The position numbers and the translations under genes are program-made. The notes below the pieces were generated by a model. That model was not told the origin of the DNA and did not search any database. It was given only the letters and a program-made list of their open reading frames with translations. This document shows, piece after piece, positions 49,421-60,400 of a DNA stretch of 64,000 nucleotides (positions are counted from its first letter, which is position 1; the number at the start of each line of letters is the position of its first letter). The stretch is from Scatophagus argus (taxonomy: Eukaryota > Chordata > Actinopteri > Scatophagidae), in NCBI RefSeq assembly GCF_020382885.2, contig NC_058499.1:7921872-7985871 (forward strand), given 5' to 3'.

Positions 49421-49652
49421 TATGGACCTAAGGTGTTACGATATTCACAAAACTTCAGGAAGTATGAGATTGAAAATAGACACATAGCAAAATATTATCA
49501 TACAAGCACAACCCTGGGGCCGTAACATGAAGTGACTGCATCAGTAATGGGCTGAGTCTCTCAGATCCCAGTCTAGTTGAACCTATGTCAGTGTCTTAGT
49601 GCAGTACCATATAAAGGCTGCTGCGAGTCTCTTCGCAAGGCTGCTGCATCCT

Positions 49653-50686
49653 TCACGGCTCCTGTGTTGTGGGTGACCGTGCCCGCCTGCGCTTCTTGTC
49701 GCTCTCTCTACGTCGGCCTAATCTCACCTTTTTCTTCCTCTTGGTCGCTACTTTTAGTGGCTGATCCTTATAAGCCAGAGCCTTGTTGGTCTCCTGGGGC
49801 AGGTTGGGTCCCTCTCTGTCCAACCCGAATCTGTCAGGGAGGTTCTTGGTGGCCCCTGGGGGCTTCTCGTGCAGGGCATTCCCACTGAAGATTTGGCTCT
49901 GGGTTCTGCTCTGCACAGGTGGAGCTCGCTCGTCAGCCGTGTGCACCTCCTCAAGCAGCTCGTGGAGCCACATGCGACGCTTGAACTCCTGCAAAGAGCG
50001 GCCCTTGTCGTGCATCAGCTGGGCGTGGCTCACTGACCTCCTCCTTAAAGCATGGAAGAGTCGGAGTGAGATCAGCAAAAAGCAAATAGCATCCAAAACA
50101 GCATCTTGCAAGAGAGGGGAGCAGCACAAGGTTCACTTTTCTTTGAGCTGGCGAGTCTTTTCACATTTCTATTAAATAACCTGTGAGAGAATTCATCATC
50201 TCTCAGCTGACACCCAAAAAGAAATTTCTCTCTCCATATATATACATATATATATGTATATTTACATGGTAGACCACGGTATTGAGTTAATGTGTGGAAC
50301 AGTTTTAGAAGTGATGTCAGCTGCACTTTGAAACCTCAGAACAGTAGGTGGCAGCATAAACACGTTTCTGAACCCAAAATGCCAGAGTTGAAGCAGAGAA
50401 AACTTTCAGTACCTTAATTTAATCTGTACAGGTAAAGTGTGTGTGTTTTCCAAATCCAAACAACACAAATCTTTAAAAAAAAAAAGATTATTAATTCTGT
50501 TCTTTTCTTTTTGAAAGCTCCACATTGAATAGCATTGATATACTTTTCTATGGAAGTAAATATTTTTTTTAAAAATACTCACATTCTGCTGTTAAGTACA
50601 TCAACTGGTTTCCCATCAAGAGCCACTGGTGAGCACAGCAGGAACACAGCCAGACTCCACTGATGAAGCATGACTATAGAGCACAT
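49653..50686 (-). CDS. pthlh: Parathyroid hormone-related protein (PTHrP) precursor
   Basis: Two coding exons: 50686-50583 (34 codons plus 2 nt, donor GTGAGT) and 50043-49653 (acceptor TTTAAG, phase 2), giving 164 residues. A secreted hormone of the PTH family; known roles are calcium handling, cartilage and skeletal development via class B PTH receptors. Signal peptide about 1-25 (core LAVFLLCSPVAL); propeptide ending in dibasic RR (36-37); mature N-terminus SVSHAQLMHDKGRSLQEF from residue 38, helix RRMWLHELLEEVHTA; mid-region LPQETNKALAYKDQPLK as in mammalian PTHrP; then a bipartite basic nuclear/nucleolar signal (KRKKK...RRR...KKRRRARS). The mid-region and basic domain exclude PTH itself. 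Two in-frame ATGs, 50686 and 50671; the upstream one gives an N-terminus closest in length to mammalian PTHrP and is chosen. An acceptor at 50703-50702 marks a further 5' UTR exon upstream. Paralogue a or b is undecided. Confidence 0.93.
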
Positions 50687-51457
50687 GCTTGAGCCTAAGA
50701 TCTGAAGAACACAGGAAATATTAAATCAGTCTCTTCTACTTAGCATGAGCTTGAAAGGTCAAGTGAAATGTAGTTTTGTGAATTTATACTAAGCTGTTAA
50801 TCAGTGATCCAGTGGTTTATGTCACAAGTAGCAGGGTGGACAGCTGAAAATGAAACTTTCTGCATACGTGAGATCTCACAGGCAGCGTTACCTGTGCCAG
50901 TTAAAGTAAAGACGAAACTCAGACTTACATGGTGTGAGTGTTGTGAAAGAGAAAGTCCACAAAATGCTCGGTCTGGAAGCTCTTCAGAAATAATTTCGTC
51001 GCAAAAAGTATTTTACCAAAAAATAAGAGAAATTACACAGTATGGCCAGTTCAAAACGTGCATCCAGGTCCATTGGTGTGAAGGCAGCCTGGGGAAATCC
51101 CCTGTCAGTCTGTTCCATTCATTTGCCTCCCAACAGTGCGTGCTGAGCTATTTATTTCTCCCCAGCGTCCCAATTAAAAGAGAGATAAAGATGGAAGGAG
51201 CAGCAGCAGCCCATCAGCTGCAGAGCTGCCACTCCACTCAGTCTTGCAGTAATCTCATGAAGAGTAATGCTGAAGCATCTTCTCTGGTGGCCCGAAGCCG
51301 GAGATCAGAGCTGGGAGGGTTTTTCAGTCCAGCACTGAGAACGAGCCTGTGTGAGTCTGTCTGAGAGAGGCACACAGAGAAAGTCAAAACTGCTTTTTGA
51401 GTGAAGATGCAGGCTCCACTCTAGCCCCTACCCATTAAGTCCAGTCCTAACACCCTC

Positions 51458-51506
51458 CCCAACCTCCAACCTCCCCACCCTTGCCCCCCCCCACCCCCCA
51501 ACCCTT
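51458..51506 (-). promoter_or_regulatory. G-rich, G4-capable tract upstream of pthlh
   Basis: On the - strand several runs of three or more G (complement of 'ccccacccttgccccccccc' and neighbours) lie about 0.8 kb upstream of the pthlh ATG. Such tracts offer Sp1-like sites and can form quadruplexes. Promoter role is inferred from position. Confidence 0.35.
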
Positions 51507-52710
51507 CACTCACACCTGCTGTGACTAGAAGGTGGCGCCCATGCAACATCCAAACCACACATAACAAAGAGTTTACTTAACACGAGTTTGAAAGAAACTT
51601 AATTTTTAATCGGTTTTAAACTGTTTTTGATGTGCTCTCTAGATAAAGGCTAATAATTTTGTCATAAAGAGGTCCAAAATGACAGGTGTGCCCCAATGGA
51701 GGTAATCAGGGCTTACCGAGCAGAGAGTGTATAAGGGGAGGGGCAGGGTTACTCCAAAGTAAACAGCCAGGCCTAACCACTTTCCCAGGGGAGAATGACC
51801 ATAACCTCAGAGAAACCCAACCCACAGCCTCTCACTGCAGACCATTCAATTCACCTCCACTCTGCCTCAGCAAACCAGCTCACCACCGAATGGTTACAGT
51901 GGGCTCTGAGGTATCTCTCATATTCAGTTAATATGGAAAGTCGAGAGCTTTGCATTGTAGCAGCCGTAGACAATCCCAGGTGTACTGTGTATGTTTAAGC
52001 GATGAAACCAGGCTGAAATTTACTGAGAACGTAATAAATAAAACCATTAACGGTCAGTATGGTCTGGTTTAACAGGTAGCTCTGTGGCTAAAAGTGCATG
52101 TATTTATAGGTTTGCATGATTGACAGCACTAAATGCGGTGGTAGGCTTTTTTAAGTATTTTATAATACATTGCACTTTAGCATGGTTCTTTTCTTTAAAA
52201 ATCCCTTTATTTACTCTATTTGTGTTAGTTTGCATGCACTTAGCTTATTTTGATATATATGGACAATGGGAAATAGCCATCGTTATATACAGTATAGCTT
52301 TACATTGTGTGAAACTATAGAAATAACCTGGAATTCACCGGGTTAGAAAAAAAGCTTTTTCATTATCATAATTTGTGGCAGTCGGACGTGTTTGACTAGA
52401 GTGTTATTATTTACTTACCGTGGTCATTATGACAAAGCTGTGACAACTGGTAATCAGCTGGTTTGTTGCCTTTTTTATATCGTCAGTTGCCAAAGAAGGG
52501 AGAGAAAACATTTATCTTAAAGCCACACAAGCAGCTCTATGAGGCTGCACTTGGGTATAGCGTTGTTTCGAGTTAAATACCAACATTAGCATGCTCACAC
52601 TGTAGTATGCCAACAACTGACCAGCATTACAATACATCGAGCCATGCTATTCTCAGGGCTAAAAATGCATCGTTCTTTGCAAAATTTATTGCAGTCTTCA
52701 GTGTTTTAAA

Positions 52711-52990
52711 GGGGGCAGTTGTGGCCTCGAGGATGGAGAAGAGGCTTGTTATCGGAAGGTCACTGGTTCGATTCCCCTACCAGATGGAAAAATTTGGGTG
52801 TGGTGGAGTGATTAATGGGAAAAATGCTCCCCCCCTCCATTAGCTGACTGATGTGCCCTTGAGCAAGGCACTTAACCCCCAGTTTCCTCCCTGGGCGCCA
52901 TGTTGCATGTGTGTGTGTTTCCACCAGTGATGGGTGAAATGCAGAGAAGTAATTTCCCAGCTTCGGATTACTAAAGTCAATAAAATTAGA
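52711..52990 (+). mobile_element. tRNA-derived SINE
   Basis: A Pol III-like head: box A region 'tggcctcgagg' near 52732 and a perfect box B 'ggttcgattcc' at 52765-52775. It is followed by the fish SINE body 'gtgcccttgagcaaggcact' (about 52852-52871), 'ccctgggcgccatg' and 'gggtgaaatgcagagaagta', and an A/T-rich end near 52985. Together these are diagnostic of a common teleost tRNA-SINE; the copy is moderately diverged. Confidence 0.8.
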
Positions 52991-53464
52991 AATTAAATTA
53001 TCAATATCTTGCAAGCGATCTATGAATGATCTGATCTTGAATCACACAGTTTTCAGTTGCATCCACATGATTCAGTAAGAACACGTTGTCCTTGAGTTTA
53101 TTCAAAGTAATCTCTGCGTAAAATGTTCCTGCGCTCAAATGAATTAACTGTTCACATGAAGGTGGATATTAGTGTATGTGTACTCAATGTTCAAAAGAGT
53201 TTCCTACTTGTGGTTGAAGTCAGTTTAAGTCTGGCAGCGGATTGTTTTCTGTCCAGTTACATGTTCCTGTGATTCATTTGTGGGTCATGACCCATCAGCT
53301 GAAGACAATAGTAAAGCCTGTGCTGACACAGTAAGCGCATTTGTAGAGTAAGTTCTGCCTTTGTACAAACCAACAATGTTGTCTTCATTAAACTTTACGC
53401 CATTATCACTTCTCATGATGAGCTAAACTTAAAGTTGTTGTTTTAGTCATGTTAAGGCTTGTTG

Positions 53465-53890
53465 TTCTGTCAGTTGGCACTTTGGTCCACACTGAAATAT
53501 CTCAACAGCTTTTCGATGGAAATGCTATGAAATTTTACATTACATTACATTACACTTCATTTAGCGGACGCTTTTATGCAAAGCGACTTACAGAATCACA
53601 CGTTTCAGTACAATAGAATTAGACTAAACCAATAAGCGCTAAAACATAATTAAAAGTGCTTAAGTAGAAGAGCAGTAATAGAAAGCAGGAGAACATGAGA
53701 GAGTGAAGGGATGTTAGAGGGTTAGGGTTGTTAGGAGGGAAGGTGCAGGTGGAAGAGATTAGTTTTCACAGTGAATTTTGCACAGAAATTCACCTCCATT
53801 ATCACTGGGTCAAAATTTTCAATTTTTGAACACATACAAAACTGCTGCTGTAGACTCTCAGTCTTGACATTAAGACTTGCGAGCTTCTTT
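53465..53890. mobile_element. Dispersed repeat split by a second repeat
   Basis: Outer element: 'ctttggtccacactgaaata' with 'tatctcaacagctttt' at 53479-53515, and its far end 'tgctgtagactctcagtctt' at about 53847-53870, the same family as 13250 and 16335. Inner element (about 53534-53770): (CATTA)n then 'catttagcggacgctttta' and 'gcaaagcgacttacag', a well-known abundant fish repeat of unknown class. The duplicated 'gaattttgcacag..aattc' words after it suggest the junction. Confidence 0.55.
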
Positions 53891-56514
53891 ATTGGTGAAT
53901 ATTCTCAATCTTTCTGGTTAGTTCATATATCTGCATGCAGTCTATTCTAGATTATACTGACATAGTCACTATTAACTAGCACTTGTTTGTCATCTCTTGT
54001 CACTGTTTCATAGATTTTTATAAATAAAATGATAAATGTTAAAATAAAGAAAAAATGGAATATAACATAAACTCAACTATATGAACACATTGCCTCTGTG
54101 CCTATTTTTAGGAATTAATAATTGGAATTGGTTGCGAGGTGATTAAGATGAATACAGTCCATTCACAATCCTGAGTCATTTATGTGGTTACCGTACCTAC
54201 ATGCACTGTTTAACTGGATGGAATAACTTGCATTTCTCCTCATGAATAAAACCCATAAATTATTTCTGTGAGCTGTGATGATTAGTAGAATCACTTCAGG
54301 CTAGACTGTAGGCCAGTTGGTGGTAAATTACTTAATAGAGGGCTCACTATTTTACAAGCAGTCATGATTCAATTCAGCAAGGGGTCCAAAAGGGGTTTGG
54401 GGCTGGGACAAATATATGGCGGACCCCCCCTGCTGTCTCCAAAATCCAGCTTTCTTCTGTTTCCAGTGAGTCTGCCCCTAACTTCCAATGCTTTAACATC
54501 CAGCAGGGGAAAAAAATACCTCATTTGATTCCATTCTGCAAAGACTTTACCTGCAAAAAAATATGAAAAAAATCCCATTTCCTGGCAGACGGCAGCACAT
54601 TGAACAGGAGCCAGGAAAGCTGCTTTTGATTCATGCTAAATTGCACTCTCAACACAGAACAGTATTCCTGTCCGTTTTTCATCCTTTTCACACTGCACCT
54701 ACTTCACATTCACACATGCAAAACATATACACACCCACCCACCCAGGTTTCAAAGAATTTGAACCCTACCGTTCCAAACATCCAGCTCATACACACTCTG
54801 CATCCAGAGAAACACCCTCATCTTATGTCCAAATTCAGAGTTCAGCATCTATTCTCGTATGCATTAGGACACCCCCCGGTCCACCCAATTATGTCATAAA
54901 TCCTGGCTTTGATTGCAGCAACAGTTCCTGCTTTTGTTGTGGTGTTACATTCAGAATCACTCTGTACTTGGCATGCACATTATGATTCTGTCCGTGGCAA
55001 TGAGTCAGTGTTAATTCCCACACAAGTGCTGTCAGCATTCTCTGTTATTTTATTACTGTTTCTCTGCACCACTCCCCTTTGACCCCGAGTTTCAGCTTTG
55101 AGTGAAAAGTGAAGACATGTACACTAAAAACATCCATAATCTGTTGAAAATTCAACAAACTCATAAAACACCTCAAAGGTCACCTGAAACCATATATTTT
55201 GCTACAAAAAACACAGAATCAGAGGTTTTACAGTGTATTTGATAATGGCCACTTTATGATGCAGTCAGGGCTTTGATCACTTGGCCATTTGTTCACATGA
55301 GAACTTTGGGTTTGTTATCCTGGAAAACCTCACATGAAAAATGACTTTTGCAGAGTTACTTTTCCCCCTTAATGGTTTTTTAACGGTGAGTTACTGTACG
55401 GACCGTTTTGGTTAGTTCATTTGAGACATGCTGTATAATGTTGTATTGTGAGCCGCTGGAAGAGTTTTCGCCTAATCATTCACACCTACCAATCATAACT
55501 GTCACCCCAGGAATGCGCTTTATTCCTCTTTGCCTTCTACTGGTTCAGCTTTTTTTTCCAGCAACTCTGCTCCTGAGGCAGCGTTTTAAGCTCAGGGGAT
55601 GAAATTTAAAATTGATGCACTCTGTTTTCTTTTCAGTTGGTGGTTTATTGGTGCTTAAAATGTGTTTTTAAGAGATTTTTTTTTGAGAGAAGGTTTTGCT
55701 ACATTAAACGTAGATGCTTTATAGAGTGACATGAAATCAGCAGATGAGGAGCAGAGCTCATCAAACTTACTCAGCGACATCGCCAGATTGTCTGTAAAAA
55801 TACAGTGAAGGCTGAGTGGTAAACAACATTTCACCTTTTAACTTGTGTTCAAATGTTTTGAGATTCAGCTGACTTTTTTTTTTTTTTAATTCTAAATTAT
55901 TCGGTGAGATAGAAATTTCTGGAAATGTAAGTCAAACATCTAGGCTTTTCATGAGATCCCTCTGAGTTTGTGAAAGCTGGGCTCTTGTATCTGCTGAGGA
56001 TTCAAAGTGTTGTTCATCATATTTTTTATTTTTTGTTGAGTTTACCAAAAATGTTTTTTAAGTTGTTTTTGGTTTTTTCTTCACATTTTCTGACCACTTG
56101 TTCTCACGTGGCCACATTTCCAACAACGTAACAACAACTGAACAAACAAACCAGAAAGATGTTTTTCAAAGCTTCTGGAAAGCTAGCGAGGAGGTTCTTT
56201 CCCAGTACTAATAAAATATTTTTAGAACACGTGTAAGCATTTCAACATTTCAAGAAAGTCATAATTACGTGTACTGCATTTGTATTGTGACAGTTTTATT
56301 CTAAAAATATTTACTGATTTGTGGAACCGTGGTTGGTACTAAATACAAATAAATGTAGCATCCAGAAATATGTCAACATGTATGAAAGAGAGTTTACATC
56401 TGATGATTCTACAAAAAAAATGGCATTTCTGACTTTGTTAGCCATAGCAGTTATTATATTAACATTGTTTTATGATTGCATGTAATTATTATATTTGATA
56501 TCTGATTAATGTAC

Positions 56515-56755
56515 TCATTTTCTCATCTTTTGCTGGCTGGCTTTGTTCAGAAAAGGACAGAAAATAGTGATTATAGTTAGCCATAGCCAACGCCCAAAGG
56601 AATGTCTTAAGATTGCTTATTTTGTTTTACCAACTATCTAAAACTCAAGTGTCCAGTTAACTATCATATATGACAAATAACAGGAGCAAAAATTTGACCA
56701 GCTGGCATCAGTCAGTATTTGGCATTTTAGCTCAAAAAATTATTTGCTCTACTTG
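56515..56755. repeat. AT-rich interspersed repeat copy
   Basis: 'aaaaggacagaaaatagtga', 'agccaacgcccaaaggaatg' and 'ttgcttattttgttttacca' match the AT-rich family core. Confidence 0.5.
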
Positions 56756-57670
56756 CGGTCCGTCAGAGACCAACCCGATACTGTGAATGCAGCTCTTAGT
56801 GACTCTTAGAATATATTTCTCACATTTGAAGCAATAATGTTTAGTACAACTCTTTAAATCTTCACATCTTTTATATGACATCCATTTAAATTGACAGATT
56901 TTGCTGTTTCCAGAAGCTGTAGGTTTTCAGGTCTTGAGCCACAATGCACAATGGACAGTTAAGTCAGGATGTCAGCAAAGGGTCACTGCTCCACACTTTA
57001 AGAAGCATACATCCTGAACATTACCTAATTCCTGCTCAGGGTTACCCAAACATGCCCTCCTCCATCACACATTCCCTTGATCTGGAAGTAGCTGCAAGAT
57101 TTGTCTGTTTCTGTTTCTGCTGCTTGATATACGATAATCCTCCTCAGGTAGCGCTTTGGGGCTGATTTCTTATTTACAGCTAGATATTTTTTATGTTAAT
57201 CATAAATGTCAAGCTCTTGGAGACAGTGAGTCGGGGAGGTCCTACCAGGACAAAAGCATGTTGTCCAGACTCAGTCTAGAGTACAGGTACATTAAATCAT
57301 TATTTTTCAGACAGGAAATATCTGCCACTGGACATTTTGCCTGTAAAATGTATTTCTAAGATGAAGTGATTCCTGCCTGGCACAGCTCTACTCTCATCTG
57401 AACCTGAGTGTTTTTGCACTCATCTATTTAATGTAAGAGCTTGTTTCTAGTCAAAACCTTAAATGTTGTTCATTTTGCAATTAAACCTTGTGTTTGATCA
57501 TGCCCAAGATGTGATTCAGAGTGATTCAAAAAGCAGAAAAACAAGTCCAAAGCCAGAGACTTTGACCTGGCCTTATGAGGTGCCCACCTCATTAGCATTT
57601 CTCTCTTGGCAGATGTTGATGCTGGGGTGTCTGACTGTGGGCCTCTCTGCAGTGCTCCAGGCTCTGGGGA

Positions 57671-57672
<2 letters not shown>

Positions 57673-57768
<96 letters not shown>

Positions 57769-57792
57769 ATGTTTTACTGACCTTGTGGGGAC

Positions 57793-57821
<29 letters not shown>
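57673..57821. repeat. (GT)47 array followed by poly(A)
   Basis: A pure GT dinucleotide run at 57673-57767, a short spacer, then an A run at 57793-57821. Predicted Cys-Val or Thr-His polypeptides from here are artefacts of the repeat. Confidence 0.97.
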
Positions 57822-57823
<2 letters not shown>

Positions 57824-58080
57824 GTTTACTCAGTTACACGTGGGGACTCATCTGCCTCGTGGGGACAAAATGCAAGTCCCCATAATCTAAATGATTAAAT
57901 TTTAGGTTGAAGATTTGGTTTAAAGTTTGGCTCAGGTTCAGGTTTAGGTTAAGGTTAAGGTTAGGGTAAAGATTAGGGTTAATGAAGTAATGGTTATGGT
58001 TATGGTAAGTCTCCAAGAAATGAATGTGTCTATGTAATGTCCCCATAGGGCATGTAAACATGTGGGTCTGTGTGTGTGTT
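57776..58080 (+). repeat. TTAGGG-rich fish repeat, copy 1
   Basis: The unit runs from 'gaccttgtggggaca' through 'aaaatgcaagtccccata', a TTAGGT/TTAAGG/TTAGGG-like run (about 57902-57982), 'ggttatggtaagtctccaag', and 'ctatgtaatgtccccatagg'. A second copy with the same order lies 1.1 kb downstream. GGGGAC/GTCCCC words occur at both ends. Confidence 0.7.
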
Positions 58081-58869
58081 TGGGGCGCAGGGGGGGCTTC
58101 TTGCTCCTTACTCGCTCCCCCAAACCCAAACCCATACCACAAGCTGCCCCATGACTGATGCCCACCTCTCACTCTCCTGACCTCAGAGGCAGACCCCAGG
58201 CCAGCTGGACACAGCCCGAAACCCCACACAGTCACACAGCCGCCACCAGTGGCCGCCACCCTCCTACCCCTGACCTATCACCCAAAACATTACCATAAAC
58301 TCCTGCCCGGCTGCCAAACAGAACACACAGCAGAGCTTACAGCCAGACTCTACACTGCTTGTCCATGTAAAGATAGCTCTGTCTGAGGGCAGAAAGTGGA
58401 GATGGTGGAGAGGGGTAAGCGCTCTTGGTTACGATGGCATTTTACACGCGACATAAAACCTACTGTGGTGTTTTATGTTTTGTGGCTTGTGGTGATGCCG
58501 TGGCATTCGCCTGTGGAACAGACTTCTGCCTGCTGCAACAACTACTGTGGAACTGTGTAGAATTTGAGGCTGATGAAAAATGTGTTCGCCGGTGTGTGAC
58601 CCGTTTTGAAACATGCCACAAGTCTGCGTGCTCCACATCCTTTAGTGGCCGGACCATTTGTGCCATTTTGTACTGCATCAGCCTCTGCAAAAATTAAAGA
58701 ATCAATAGAGGTCTGATTGAGAAGACCACACACACATGGTGTTACGGTAATAACAGGCAGAGTCTGTTTGTTTGCATAAGTGAAGAGCAGGCTCAAATCA
58801 TTAATGAGTGCTTTGCGTCCAGCGTGCAACCACAGCTAAGCCAGTGGGTCAACAAGGTTGGCCAGTCTA

Positions 58870-58879
58870 ACCACTGTGT

Positions 58880-58927
<48 letters not shown>

Positions 58928-59215
58928 AAGTGTATTCCTGTAGCTGTGGGTACAAAAATCTGTTTAGACAGTCACACTATGAGGATCTGCCGTGCTTACG
59001 GGGAGAAAAAATGCAAGTCCCCACGATGTAAATCATTAAATATTAAGGTGAAGACTAGCTGTAAGGTTAGGTTGAGGTTAGGGTTAGGATATAGGCAAGT
59101 AATGTTTATTGTTATGGTCAGGTGGTGGTTAAGCCTCCAGGAAATGAATGTAAGTCTATGTAATGTCCCCAAAAGTGAAGGAAACATGACTGTGTGTGTG
59201 TGTGTTTGTGCATGT
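58870..59215 (+). repeat. (GT)n plus TTAGGG-rich fish repeat, copy 2
   Basis: (GT)n at 58875-58926, then 'aaaatgcaagtccccacg' (59008), 'taaggtgaagactagctgt', 'gaggttagggttagg' (59069-59083), 'aagcctccaggaaatgaatg' and 'ctatgtaatgtccccaaaag', ending in (GT)n. Word order is the same as copy 1. Confidence 0.7.
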
Positions 59216-60134
59216 GTGTTTCTGCATGCCCTTGAAAAGTTAAAAAAAAAGTTTACATGCTGACAGTAAATTAACATTATCAGGATTTGTCAGCCTTGTT
59301 TTCCTTTCGTGTTAATTTACTCTTACATCATCTATAAGCACTCACTGTAATGTTTCTATATTTAACATAATTCTATATTTACTTGTGCTCTGACACAGAT
59401 ATAGTTTTGCTTTCCCAGTGAAAAAAAAATATATATCTATGAGACACTTCAGTGAACATTCAAACATTGAAAAAAAATGCTTCACTTGAAATTTCCAAAT
59501 CGTTATAATGCACGGTGTGAGCCAAGTCCACTTCACCGACTCGAAGCTGATCCATTTACTGTAAATGAGCTTGTCTCTGTTGGTTTCCTGACCAATTACT
59601 GCACAGTGAACTTAGGTCCTGTATTTATTTATCCATAGGTTATTTTAAATGGACTGCACTCAATGGGGAGGCCTTGTTGAGCGTTCTTGTCCTCCCAGCC
59701 TACCCTGGGACATGCTAGCAGCACTTGGCAGACAGACACGGATGCTGAAGGCAGCCTCTGGACAACTTTATCCTGCATCGAGCGAGGCCACCCGCTTCGT
59801 GCTCACCAGGGCACAGTGACTGGCACGGCATTCCCCGGGCCTCAATTTTTACCTCTCAATTTTCTGCTTCTCCAGGAGAACTGGAGAACACTACACTCTT
59901 TAGAGCTGTGTTACCAAGAAAGGATATCAAGGCCAACCAGAGAGTAGGAAGTCTCAAACTTAGTCGATACATCATTAGTCAAGAAAAAAAAACACTCCAA
60001 TGAGGGGATTATTAATTGAATTTTATACACTTAATCTGAGTGGTGGTTTTTAGTACAAATATGAGTTAAAGTAACTGGATGAAAAGCAAAAACTGTATTT
60101 AATAAAGATTAAATGTTTTGACTTCCTAATTTAA

Positions 60135-60400
60135 GATTGGAGCTGAAATAATTTGTCTAATAATCTGATATCTGATCGGCATAATTAATAAACAGTAACT
60201 ATTCTCATGATATATTAATGGCTTAAATAATTTTTCAAAATAAAATGCCAAACATTTCTTTGTTTGGATTCCTCAAATGCTTTTCTTTGTCTTTGTAGAG
60301 ACTGATGTACACTGAGGTTTTCTTCTGTTGGTCTGACTGTTTATAGACAGAAATTAACATGGATTAATTGTCAATAATGAACATATTTGTTTGTCACAAG
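60135..60400. repeat. AT-rich interspersed repeat copy
   Basis: 'gagctgaaataatttgtcta', 'aaataaaatgccaaacattt' and 'cctcaaatgcttttctttgt' match the AT-rich family. Confidence 0.5.

Noticed and set aside
49754-50175. Open frames on other frames across the pthlh exon
   Set aside because: Shadows of the hormone-coding exon.
52732-52775. tRNA gene
   Set aside because: Box A- and box B-like motifs are present, but the fish SINE body follows and no cloverleaf acceptor pairing is evident; it is a SINE head.
54563-54985. 140-codon + strand open frame
   Set aside because: No recognisable domain and His/Thr/Pro-rich composition; probably chance.
57902-57982. Interstitial telomere sequence
   Set aside because: The TTAGGG-like words are degenerate and part of a dispersed fish repeat seen twice here, not a true telomeric array.
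57463-58259. Open frames reading Cys-Val, Thr-His or Asn-Leu reiterations
   Set aside because: Translations of GT arrays and of TTAGGG-rich repeat, not proteins.
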